Positions 15,912-23,337 of a stretch of 62,671 nt of DNA are shown one piece after another. The stretch's first letter is position 1; each line of letters begins with the position of its first letter. Position numbers and translations under genes: made by a program. The DNA lies in the NCBI GenBank assembly GCA_017459985.1, contig JAFUBX010000033.1, positions 1-62,671 of the forward strand, read 5' to 3'. The notes beneath the pieces were generated by a model. That model saw only the letters and a list, made by a program, of their open reading frames with translations, was not told where the DNA came from and ran no database searches. Source of the DNA: Parasporobacterium sp. (lineage in GTDB: Bacteria; Bacillota; Clostridia; Lachnospirales; Lachnospiraceae).

Positions 15912-17503
15912 GTTTTCCTCCATCCCCGGATCCGTTCCAGCAATGCCTTAAAATTCTCCGTATAGGCATCGATCCCGGCTGCCGCCTCTTCCGACGGCTC
16001 GCATTTTGTTATCTGTACATTTCCGAAAACCTGTTCATCCAGAAATGCCTCCAGGGTATCCCCTGCTCTTTTCTGCAGACAGTACTTTGCCAGAAGCGCC
16101 ATACCATAAGGTCCGCCCACTTCGGCCGTATCCATGGCACAGACCTGGGTGCGCAGCGCGGAGGCCAGAAATTCCAGAGCCACCGTACCGTTCTTAAATA
16201 ATCCCCCATGTCCGATCAGGCGGTCGATCCGGATATCCTCATTCTTCAGTACATCCATTCCGATCTTCAGGGAAGTCATAGCGGAATACAGGAATGCCCG
16301 GCAGAGATTGGCCAGTTTGAATTCCTTTTCCGGATCCCGGTGGACCAGCGGGAAGCCGGTTGCCATACCAGTCACCGGCTCGCCGGCAATATAATTGCAA
16401 ATGACCGTACCGCCGCAGTCAAAATCCCCTTCCGCCGCCTTCCGGTAAATGGTTTCATACACCCGGCCGGGATCCGGCGCATTTGAAGCAGTGTCATTTC
16501 CCGGACCGGCGGTTTCCAGAAACTCCGAAAGAACTGCCGCCCAGGCATTCATATCATTTGTACAGTTATTGCAGTGCACCATGGCCACCGGCTTTCCGAC
16601 CGGCGTCGCTACCATATCGATCTCCCGGTAATAATCCTTCAGCGGTTTTTCCAGTACGATCATGGAGAATATGGAAGTCCCGGCGGAAACATTGCCTGTG
16701 TTGACCCGCACCGCATTGGTTGCGGTCATTCCGGTCCCTGCGTCACCCTCCGGAGGACAGAACCGGATCCCGGCAGTCAGATCCCCTTCCGGATCCAGAA
16801 GTCCCGCACCTTCTTCGCTCAGAAGTCCGGCTTCCTCCCCGGCCGGAAGAACTGCCGGCAGGATCTCCATAATCTCCCATGCATAGCCATAGGACGCAAT
16901 TTTCTCACGGAACCGTTCCAGTTTCTTCTGCTCATAATACAGCGTGGTATCGTCCACCGGAAACATGCCGGAAGCATCTCCGATTCCCAGCACATGCTTG
17001 CCGGTCAGCATATAATGGACATAGCCGGCCAGCGTCGTGATCTTCGCGACAGAACCCACATGGGGTTCCTGATTCAGGATCGCCTGATACAGATGAGCAA
17101 TGCTCCAGCGCTCCGGAATATTAAAGGCAAACAATTCGGACAATTCTCTCGCTGCAGTCTCCGTGGTAGTGTTCTGCCAGGTCCGGAACGGAACCAATAG
17201 CTGATCTTTGTCATCCAGCGCGATATAGCCATGCATCATGGCGGAAATGCCGATACACCCGATCGTTTTCAGTACTACGCCATACCGGTTCTTCACATCC
17301 TCCTTCAGATTGTGGTAGGCATCCCTGAGTCCCTCCCGGATCTCATCCAGTGTATAGGAGAAATACCCATCCTCCACATGACTGACCCAGCGATGACTGC
17401 CGGAAGCGAGCACTTCATTGTTTTCTCCGATCAGCACTGCCTTGATATTTGTGGAACCAAATTCGATCCCCATGCAGGTATTTCCGAACTCTGTTCTGTT
17501 CAC
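15905..17503 (-). CDS. araB: FGGY-family ribulokinase
   Basis: A 532-residue FGGY sugar kinase, expected to phosphorylate L-ribulose. It begins with GTG at 17503 after AAAAGGAGGAAAAGGAAC. The N-terminal ATPase phosphate loop reads GIEFGSTNIKAVLI, and the C-terminal FGGY half carries LIGHGGLFKNGTVALEFLAS. It belongs to the clostridial ribulokinase-like branch rather than the E. coli AraB type; its place between araA and araD supports the substrate. The araD start overlaps its end by 7 bp. Confidence 0.9.
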   Translation of the reverse strand: MNRTEFGNTCMGIEFGSTNIKAVLIGENNEVLASGSHRWVSHVEDGYFSYTLDEIREGLRDAYHNLKEDVKNRYGVVLKTIGCIGISAMMHGYIALDDKDQLLVPFRTWQNTTTETAARELSELFAFNIPERWSIAHLYQAILNQEPHVGSVAKITTLAGYVHYMLTGKHVLGIGDASGMFPVDDTTLYYEQKKLERFREKIASYGYAWEIMEILPAVLPAGEEAGLLSEEGAGLLDPEGDLTAGIRFCPPEGDAGTGMTATNAVRVNTGNVSAGTSIFSMIVLEKPLKDYYREIDMVATPVGKPVAMVHCNNCTNDMNAWAAVLSEFLETAGPGNDTASNAPDPGRVYETIYRKAAEGDFDCGGTVICNYIAGEPVTGMATGFPLVHRDPEKEFKLANLCRAFLYSAMTSLKIGMDVLKNEDIRIDRLIGHGGLFKNGTVALEFLASALRTQVCAMDTAEVGGPYGMALLAKYCLQKRAGDTLEAFLDEQVFGNVQITKCEPSEEAAAGIDAYTENFKALLERIRGWRKTC

Positions 17504-17549
17504 GTTCCTTTTCCTCCTTTTAAGACTCGGTACCGCAATTGCCGGAAGC

Positions 17550-19022
17550 TTATTTCAGCTTCCATGCCAGATCCTTCAGGAACAGTTCTTCTTCCAGTTT
17601 CTCCGGCGTTGTGTCTTTCGTAATATGAACGAACTCAATCTCCATCATCCGTGCCCAGTCCCGCATCTGCTCCGCGCTGACATCATAGGACAGGACGGTA
17701 TGATGGGCACCGCCAGCAGTGATCCAGCATTCCACGCCGGTGGTCAGATCCGGCATCGCGCGCCACATAACCCGGGCGACGGGAAGATTCGGCATCGGCA
17801 TGATCGGCTTCACGCATTCGATATCCTGTACGATCAGACGCAGACGTCCGCCCATATCAATCAGGGAGACCACGATTCCGGGGCCGGATTTTCCCTCAAA
17901 TACCAGCCGTGCGGGATCCTTCCGGTTCATTCCGATTCCCAGATGATGGGTCTCGATCCTTGGCTTATCCGCAGCCAATGACGGACACACCTCCAGCATA
18001 TGGGCTCCGAGAGAATATTCGCTGCCCTCCACCAGGTGGTAGGTGTAATCCTCCATAAATCCGGAAGCGCCATTGCCGCCTTCGCCCATGGCTTTCAGAA
18101 TCGCGGTCATAGCGCTGACCTTCCAGTCCCCTTCTGCTCCGTAGCCGTAACCCTGTGACATCAGATGCTGGCTGGCCAGTCCCGGCAGCTGCTCCATTCC
18201 GTACAGATCCTGGAAGGTATTGGAAAATGCCCGGCAGCCTTCCCGGTCCATCATCTTTTTCATGGCGATCTCTTCCCGGGCCTGATAGCGGATGGAATCC
18301 ATGTTGTCTGTCGCGATCTCATACCGGCTTTCATATTCCTTCACCAGCGCATTGATCTCGGCTTCGGTAACTGCTTCCATTTCCTTCACCAGATCACCGA
18401 CCGCCCAGGTATTGACCTGCCAGCCAAGCTGAATCTGTACCTCAACCTTATCGCCTTCCGTTACCGCGACATCCCGCATGTTATCGCCGAACCGCATGAC
18501 CTTCATTTCCCGGGACACCGCCACACCAACGGCAGCTTTCATCCAGTCGGCGACACGTTTCTGTACCGGAGCGTCCTTCCAGTAGCCTGCGATCACCTTC
18601 CGGGGCAGGCGGAGTCTGGCCGCAAGGAATCCGTGCTCCCGGTCTCCGTGGGCGGCCTGATTCAGATTCATGAAATCCATATCGATCTCTTCATTGGGAA
18701 TCTCTCTGTTGTACTGGGTGGCCAGATGACAATAGGGCTTCTGCAGACTGGCCAGTCCGTTGATCCACATCTTGGACGGGCTGAAGGTATGGCACCAGGT
18801 GATGATTCCGACACAGGCATCACTGAAATTGGCTTCCCGGATCGTCTCCGTAATTTCCTGATTCGTCCTGGCTGTCACCTTATAAACCAGCGGATAGGGC
18901 AGCACTTTCGTCAGTTCCTCTGCCATTTCCCTTGCGCGTCCGTCAACAATATCCAGCACCTGCTGTCCGTACAGATCCTGACTTCCAACAATAAACCAGA
19001 ACTCTCTCCTTTTGGCTTCCAT
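17550..19022 (-). CDS. araA: L-arabinose isomerase
   Basis: The first gene of araA-araB-araD; it converts L-arabinose to L-ribulose using manganese. 490 residues, normal for AraA. The start at 19022 (MEAKRREFWFIVGSQDLYG) is set by AAGGAAGGAGATAATCCT. Signature parts include FWFIVGSQDLYG, ITWCHTFSPSKMWI and the metal-binding Glu/His residues in the QAHGDREHGF and HHLGIGMNRKDPARLVFEGK regions. Its promoter and AraR-like operators are at 19094-19183. No arabinose transporter lies in the window. Confidence 0.97.
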   Translation of the reverse strand: MEAKRREFWFIVGSQDLYGQQVLDIVDGRAREMAEELTKVLPYPLVYKVTARTNQEITETIREANFSDACVGIITWCHTFSPSKMWINGLASLQKPYCHLATQYNREIPNEEIDMDFMNLNQAAHGDREHGFLAARLRLPRKVIAGYWKDAPVQKRVADWMKAAVGVAVSREMKVMRFGDNMRDVAVTEGDKVEVQIQLGWQVNTWAVGDLVKEMEAVTEAEINALVKEYESRYEIATDNMDSIRYQAREEIAMKKMMDREGCRAFSNTFQDLYGMEQLPGLASQHLMSQGYGYGAEGDWKVSAMTAILKAMGEGGNGASGFMEDYTYHLVEGSEYSLGAHMLEVCPSLAADKPRIETHHLGIGMNRKDPARLVFEGKSGPGIVVSLIDMGGRLRLIVQDIECVKPIMPMPNLPVARVMWRAMPDLTTGVECWITAGGAHHTVLSYDVSAEQMRDWARMMEIEFVHITKDTTPEKLEEELFLKDLAWKLK

Positions 19023-19093
19023 AGGATTATCTCCTTCCTTCACTCTGCCGGAACCGTCTTTTTCTCCGGCTTATCATGCATTCCTGTTGTAAA

Positions 19094-19109
19094 ATTTGTC
19101 CGTACATTT
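19094..19109. promoter_or_regulatory. AraR operator, proximal
   Basis: ATTTGTCCGTACATTT closely matches the B. subtilis AraR consensus ATTTGTACGTACAAAT. It lies just downstream of the araA -10 box, at about +2 to +17, a position where bound AraR would block transcription. Confidence 0.8.
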
Positions 19110-19117
19110 TGTACCAA

Positions 19118-19146
19118 AGTATAACAACTATCCGGCTTCCTGTCAA
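19118..19146 (-). promoter_or_regulatory. araABD promoter
   Basis: On the minus strand TTGACA, 17 bases, TATACT: nearly consensus for the main vegetative sigma factor. An operator lies on each side of it. Confidence 0.88.
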
Positions 19147-19167
19147 CAACCCCTACACGAAATCCTC

Positions 19168-19183
19168 TATATTTCGTACAAAT
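19168..19183. promoter_or_regulatory. AraR operator, distal
   Basis: On the minus strand ATTTGTACGAAATATA: one perfect AraR half-site and one diverged half. It overlaps an inverted repeat ACGAAAT/ATTTCGT (19157-19177). Its centre is 74 bp from the proximal operator, close to seven helical turns, which would suit DNA looping. Confidence 0.65.
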
Positions 19184-19207
19184 ACAGACATTTTTTTCTG
19201 TGTAATA

Positions 19208-19235
19208 TTGAAATTCATAACAAATATGTTATGAT
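19208..19235 (+). promoter_or_regulatory. araR promoter with internal palindrome
   Basis: TTGAAA, 16 bases, TATGAT. The inverted repeat CATAAC-AAATAT-GTTATG (19216-19233) fills the spacer and touches the -10 box, so it could be an autoregulatory site; it does not resemble the AraR box. Confidence 0.6.
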
Positions 19236-19294
19236 AAAGAACGTGAGAAGCAGGATCTGCGTCAGCAGAATCTTCAGCGGGAAGGAATCCGGTC

Positions 19295-20380
19295 ATGATA
19301 AAATACAAACAGATTGCCGATACACTCCGCTCCGGTATTCAGAATGGGAGTTACAAACAGACCCTCCCCACGGAGCAGCAATTATGTGAGCAGTTTCAGG
19401 TGAGCAGGCAGACGATCCGGCAGGCGCTGGCCGTATTGCAGTCCGAAAAGCTGATCGAGCGCCGTCAGGGAAGCGGCTCCTATATCCGGGAAACCGCGGA
19501 AGAGTCTTCCGAAAGACTGTCTGCAGCCACTCCTGCCGAGCGGCTGTCCATCGCGGTTGTCACCACCTATATCAGCGACTATATTTTCCCGGGCATTCTG
19601 CGGGAGATCGAATCCGAACTGGCTGCCAACAATTCTACGCCCCTGCTGTTTGCAACGCAGAACCAGGTGGCAACCGAACGCCGCATTCTGAATACCCTGC
19701 TGGAGATGGATGTTCTGGACGGTGTTCTGGTGGAAGGAACGAAGACCGGATTTCCGAATCCGAATCTGGATCTCTATCAGAAACTGATTGACCGGGACAT
19801 CCCGCTGGTTTTTTTCCACGGCAATTATCCGGAGCTCAAAGATACTCTGTCTGTTCTGGATGACAATTTTGCCGGCGGAGAAATGCTGGTGGACTATCTG
19901 TATCAGAAGGGACACCGCGCCATTGCCGGTATTTTCAAAAGCGATGATATTCAGGGACATCAGCGCTATGCCGGATACGCCGCGGGGCTGCACAAATACG
20001 GCCTGCCCTTTGATGACAGCCATGTACTATGGTATGACACGGAGCTGAAAAGAAGGATTTTTGAGCATTATTTTGATCCGGACATCACCTCCCAGGTGAT
20101 CGGAGGATGCAGCGCGGTAATCTGTTATAATGATGAAATTGCTGCCCATGTCGTGACCGGTCTGACACAGTCGGGAATTGCCGTTCCCGAAAAAATGGCC
20201 GTTGTCAGTTTTGACAACAGCCATTACAGCGAACTGTCGGTTCCCCGCATCACATCCCTTTCTCACGGCGAAAACAACGTCGGCCGGCAGGCCGCCCGGA
20301 CGCTGATCCGTCTGATCCGCCGCGAGCCCTGCCAGTCCCTTCTGGTGCCCTGGGTCCTGACGGAGAAGGAAAGCAGCTGA
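19295..20380 (+). CDS. araR: Arabinose operon repressor
   Basis: A 361-residue regulator with the unusual AraR layout: an N-terminal GntR-type winged helix (residues 1-70, MIKYKQIADTLRSGIQNGSY and FQVSRQTIRQALAVLQSEKL) joined to a LacI/GalR-type sugar-binding domain (VVSFDNSHYSELSVPRITS near the end). GGAAGGAATCCGGTC sets the start. It is divergent from araA across a 270-bp gap holding two AraR-like boxes, so it should repress araABD in the absence of arabinose. The decayed phage fragment begins 22 bp after its stop, yet the C-terminus looks intact. Confidence 0.95.
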   Translation: MIKYKQIADTLRSGIQNGSYKQTLPTEQQLCEQFQVSRQTIRQALAVLQSEKLIERRQGSGSYIRETAEESSERLSAATPAERLSIAVVTTYISDYIFPGILREIESELAANNSTPLLFATQNQVATERRILNTLLEMDVLDGVLVEGTKTGFPNPNLDLYQKLIDRDIPLVFFHGNYPELKDTLSVLDDNFAGGEMLVDYLYQKGHRAIAGIFKSDDIQGHQRYAGYAAGLHKYGLPFDDSHVLWYDTELKRRIFEHYFDPDITSQVIGGCSAVICYNDEIAAHVVTGLTQSGIAVPEKMAVVSFDNSHYSELSVPRITSLSHGENNVGRQAARTLIRLIRREPCQSLLVPWVLTEKESS

Positions 20381-20401
20381 AATTGGCGAGAAATGCTCTC
20401 T

Positions 20402-20597
20402 GATGTGCCAGCAAATGTAGAATTTACCGACACAACATAAGCCGCTGCAACGCAATCTGCTGCCGGTTTGATGTCCACAGCGGACAAAACCAGGCTGGAC
20501 GGCATGGCAAGATAATGCTACCGCCAGCACTTACACTGTGAAGTCTGTGACTTTGACAGCAGGCAGTGGTATTTCTTTGAAGAATGATTTTCCGTAA
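20402..20597 (+). pseudogene. Decayed phage tail-fibre / minor structural protein fragment
   Basis: Reading from 20402 gives DVPANVEFTDTT, a stop at 20438 where related phage proteins have Tyr, then AAATQSAAGLMSTADKTRLD and GMA. A one-base shift near 20508 restores QDNATASTYTVKSVTLTAGS and a final stop at 20595. The block PAN.FTDTTY plus GLMSAADK.KLDGI is a hallmark of tail-fibre proteins in Firmicutes phages. There is no start codon or RBS. This is a fossil of a phage gene left between araR and tRNA-Ser. Confidence 0.75.
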
Positions 20598-20700
20598 ATG
20601 AAGCAGCTATTAATCCCCCAGCGGTAGCTTGGGAGACTAACAGATGCCGGGGAAGATGCCAAATTCCATGCTAAACTTTGAATAGTTTTAGATAACTATA

Positions 20701-20930
20701 CTTTTCTCGCGGAAGAGGAGTTTCGGAGGCCTTTTGTGAGAAAAGCGCCCGGATTTCTCACGAAAGGGGCATTTCGGAAGCGTTTTATGAGAAAAGCACC
20801 TGGATTTCTCACGAAAGGGGCGTTTCGGAGGCCTTTTGTGAGAAAAGCGCCTGGATTTCTCACGGGAGCGGCATTTTTAAGGCGTTTTGTGAGAAATGCT
20901 CCTGGTTTTCTTATGAAAGCCGAGGTCGGA
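20701..20930. repeat. 51-bp tandem repeat, about four and a half copies
   Basis: Full units start at 20732, 20783, 20834 and 20885, exactly 51 bp apart, with a partial unit before. Each contains GTGAGAAA and TTTCTCAC as an inverted repeat around a GC-rich loop, so every unit can fold. The plus frame reads a 17-residue period around RKAPGFLTKGAF, but the DNA pairing suggests selection or amplification at the nucleotide level. There are no spacers. Confidence 0.85.
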
Positions 20931-20975
20931 TGAAATATAAGAATAGCAGGATCGAGAGAGATAAATAAAATGTTA

Positions 20976-21033
20976 GAAGAGCCGCATTTCAGGCGGTAAT
21001 CCAGTAATACAACGATGGCTCTTCAAACCGCCT
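20976..21033. other. Pseudoknot-capable segment
   Basis: GAAGAGCC (20976-20983) pairs with GGCTCTTC (21017-21024), and AGGCGGT (20991-20997) pairs with ACCGCCT (21027-21033). The two stems interlock in an H-type pseudoknot order. The rest of the 20931-21242 gap has no gene that I can support. Together with the hairpin at 21075 it may be the remnant of a mobile element end carrying a structured RNA. Confidence 0.4.
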
Positions 21034-21074
21034 TTGGGCAGCGAAACAACAGTGCCCCGGTGGAGCGTAATCAA

Positions 21075-21095
21075 ACCACCAGCATAGCTGGTGGT
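21075..21095. repeat. Perfect short hairpin, possible IS200/IS605 end
   Basis: ACCACCAGC, loop ATA, GCTGGTGGT: a perfect 9-bp stem with a three-base loop and no T-run. Subterminal hairpins of this shape mark IS200/IS605-type elements. No transposase remains nearby, so at most this is a scar or a non-autonomous element. Confidence 0.4.
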
Positions 21096-21242
21096 CGTGA
21101 TCCTTATTAAAACATCATGGTTGAAATATCAGGATTGTTGCAGTAAAGTGTGATTGTTAAATTCTTTATCACATCTTTTGTGCCGGAGTTCGCGACACAC
21201 AATCCGAGAAGAAACTTACGCGACCGCCGGACTTCATGAAAG

Positions 21243-21271
21243 TTGACAGCACATTTGTTTGATGCTAAAAT
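21243..21271 (+). promoter_or_regulatory. tRNA-Ser promoter
   Basis: TTGACA, 17 bases, TAAAAT, 33 bp before the tRNA. This is a strong, nearly consensus promoter. Confidence 0.85.
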
Positions 21272-21304
21272 ACCCAAGCTGTTCCATGGACAGCAATGAT
21301 ATCC

Positions 21305-21390
21305 GGAGAGGTATCGAAGTGGTCATAACGAGGCGGTCTTGAAAACCGTTTGTCCGAAAGGGCGCATGGGTTCGAATCCCATCCTCTCCG
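21305..21390 (+). tRNA. tRNA-Ser (anticodon UGA)
   Basis: An 86-nt class II tRNA. The acceptor GGAGAGG (21305-21311) pairs with CCTCTCC (21383-21389), followed by discriminator G. The anticodon loop CTTGAAA places TGA at 21340-21342. A long variable arm (TGTCCGAAAGGGCG region) and the TTCGAAT T-loop are present. The 3' CCA is not encoded. It lies between a phage fossil and the HipA-like unit, as expected of a tRNA used for integration, though I find no clear att duplicate. Confidence 0.95.
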
Positions 21391-21419
21391 CGCGAAATTG
21401 TGGATGAAAATCCTCACAA

Positions 21420-21456
21420 AGCCTGTAAACTAGCCGTTTGCGGGCTTTTCTCTTTT
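21420..21456 (+). terminator. tRNA-Ser terminator
   Basis: GCCTGTAAAC / GTTTGCGGGC stem with two G-T pairs and a TAGCC loop, followed by TTTTCTCTTTTTT. A second small inverted repeat, AACGGAA/TTCCGTT, lies just after it (21460-21486). Confidence 0.88.
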
Positions 21457-21576
21457 TTAAACGGAATTGGTAAAAAAGGTTCCGTTAAGCCCAAAAAATG
21501 GTACGTAACGTTTTCGGGGGTGTTTTGAGCACTAGCAGATTGCCGGTTCAGAACGTCGCGTGTGTGGTCAACGTAC

Positions 21577-21630
21577 TTGACGCGCGTCAAATGCAGTGCT
21601 ACTATAGTCGATATAATTGACGTGCGTCAA
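21577..21630 (+). promoter_or_regulatory. Promoter with twin palindromic operators for the HipA-like unit
   Basis: Two near-identical 14-bp palindromes, TTGACGCGCGTCAA (21577-21590) and TTGACGTGCGTCAA (21617-21630), sit 40 bp apart centre to centre. The first begins with the -35 box TTGACG; after a 17-bp spacer comes TACTAT (21600-21605) as -10. The second palindrome covers the expected start of the transcript. This layout is typical of tight autorepression in toxin-antitoxin operons. Confidence 0.8.
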
Positions 21631-21649
21631 ATACTAACGAGGTGAAAGA

Positions 21650-22462
21650 ATGGATGGTAAAGTCCGGAAAGAAAGACAGGATCTCACTTATCTAAAGTGG
21701 TCTCACATACGAAGCTCCAGTGGTACGGCAGGAACTTTTTTAAAATCAGAATCCTCTGTTGGCGGAGATAAAATATACTACAAGCTTTCCAATTTTGATC
21801 CGGTCTATGGAGTTATCGGCCATGAGTGCATCAACGAAATTATCGTTGATCGTTTGCTCACACATTTTGAAGTAGATCATTTATCCTATGAGCTGATCAA
21901 TGCAGATATAGAAATAGAGGGCCGCATCTTTCAAACCTGGTTATGTGCCTCCCGGGATTTCAAAAAGCATGGGGAAAGCAAGGCGGCATTGGATGACTAC
22001 TATCGGGTAAATGCCCTGAAGGGAGAATCCCATTATGATTTTTGTGTCAGACAGGGGTGGAAGGACTATATTGATACCATGATCGCTGTTGATTACATCA
22101 TTTTGAACAGGGACCGGCATGGCGCAAACATTGAGGTATTAAGAAATGCCCCGGCTCACTCCTTACGAATTGCTCCATTATTTGATCATGGCATTTCACT
22201 GATGTACTCATGTACTTCTGAAGAAGAGGCGAAGAACTATAACATCATGGAAGATAAACGCTGCAATAATTTTATTGGAGGATATTCCTGTTTTGAAAAC
22301 CTGGAGTTGATTAAAAACAGAAAAGACCTGTTTGCGCATCCCCTTGTTCCGGAAGACAAGCGACTTCTGTTTGAAGATCTGGATGGAGTTCTCGCACCGG
22401 TTTTTATAGACCGGATCTGGGAAATGATTTACAGAAGGTATCAGATCTATGAAAATCTTTAA
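21650..22462 (+). CDS. HipA-like protein kinase
   Basis: A 270-residue protein with the HipA C-terminal kinase core but no HipA N-terminal domain (HipA is usually about 440 residues). The catalytic loop reads NRDRHGAN (153-160; Asp155, His157, Asn160) and the metal-binding element is APLFDHG (Asp179). A Gly/Ser-rich loop, SSSGTAGTFLK, and KIYYKLS may supply nucleotide contacts. GAGGTGAAAGA sets the start. It heads a two-gene unit; the HTH gene overlaps its end by 14 bp. By analogy with HipA it may phosphorylate a translation factor or tRNA synthetase and slow growth, but the target is unknown. The upstream palindromes suggest autorepression. Confidence 0.75.
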   Translation: MDGKVRKERQDLTYLKWSHIRSSSGTAGTFLKSESSVGGDKIYYKLSNFDPVYGVIGHECINEIIVDRLLTHFEVDHLSYELINADIEIEGRIFQTWLCASRDFKKHGESKAALDDYYRVNALKGESHYDFCVRQGWKDYIDTMIAVDYIILNRDRHGANIEVLRNAPAHSLRIAPLFDHGISLMYSCTSEEEAKNYNIMEDKRCNNFIGGYSCFENLELIKNRKDLFAHPLVPEDKRLLFEDLDGVLAPVFIDRIWEMIYRRYQIYENL

Positions 22463-23246
22463 TATTATCAACGAAGAGGACGGCATCTGCACAGGGGTGC
22501 TTCTTTATTACGAAAAGGAAAAGACATTTATAATAGAGCTCGCTCCGGAACTGGATGAATGGTCTGCACCGCTGCTGCTGTCCGCTTTTATAAAGCGCAG
22601 GGAATTTACCATTCCCCGGGAAATCAGCCGATTGTGGGTTCAGGAACGGATCATCCCCAGCGGACGACAGAATATTTCATCGATTCTCTCGACTCACAGA
22701 TTGAAATCCTATGACGAAATACGATTTCTCGAATTATCCGAAGGCAGATGCATTCAGGACAGCCTGTTTATACAGAAGACTGACCATCTTCCGGATTATG
22801 TGCTCCTTAGACAGCAGAAAAACCTTCTCGACTGCTGCCCTTTAGAGGACAATGATATCCTGTGTTTTTTTGCAGATGACAGTACGAAAAAGATACGGTT
22901 GTCTGAACTGGAACAGACAGGTGAACTGGAAAAGATACGGAAGAATAAGGCTTTATTCCGGTCGGGAAAAACAGGGACAGGCGGATATTATATGACCTTC
23001 GATGACGTATATGATATTTCTGCTTCCGCACTATACTCAGCCGGAACCAGCATTCCCCTTTCTCTGAAGGATTTTCTCTCCTTTTTCAGGAAAAACATTC
23101 TGGATACATCCGAAACCTGCAAAGTGCTCGGCTGTTCCAGACAGAATCTTTCATATATGATAAAACAAAACCGTCTGACCCCTGTCAAGGAAAATGTGAA
23201 AGGGACTCTTTTTTGCCGGGGGAATATCCTTCAAAACCAGTGGTAA
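22449..23246 (+). CDS. HipA-partner protein with C-terminal helix-turn-helix
   Basis: A 265-residue protein whose start overlaps the kinase gene by 14 bp after AAGG. Residues 1-200 are mixed alpha/beta with no motif I know. The last 50 residues look like an excisionase/MerR-type HTH: SETCKVLGCSRQNLSYMIKQ, then a wing-like NRLTPVKENVKGTLF. It probably binds the twin TTGACG.GCGTCAA palindromes upstream and may neutralise the kinase, the role HipB plays for HipA. The gene order (kinase first, HTH second) and the size of the partner differ from hipBA. Function is inferred from context. Confidence 0.6.
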   Translation: MKIFNIINEEDGICTGVLLYYEKEKTFIIELAPELDEWSAPLLLSAFIKRREFTIPREISRLWVQERIIPSGRQNISSILSTHRLKSYDEIRFLELSEGRCIQDSLFIQKTDHLPDYVLLRQQKNLLDCCPLEDNDILCFFADDSTKKIRLSELEQTGELEKIRKNKALFRSGKTGTGGYYMTFDDVYDISASALYSAGTSIPLSLKDFLSFFRKNILDTSETCKVLGCSRQNLSYMIKQNRLTPVKENVKGTLFCRGNILQNQW

Positions 23247-23337
23247 TACAAACGGCCCCAATCGGCAATTAACAGGAACAATATCCGTCATTTTATGCAG
23301 CCAGGCAATCCGGGCAGCCTGCAGGACACATGCTGCC

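Noticed and set aside
20736-20933. Small protein with RKAPGFLTKGAF repeats
   Set aside because: The period is explained by the 51-bp repeat; conserved DNA pairing and no start site argue against translation.
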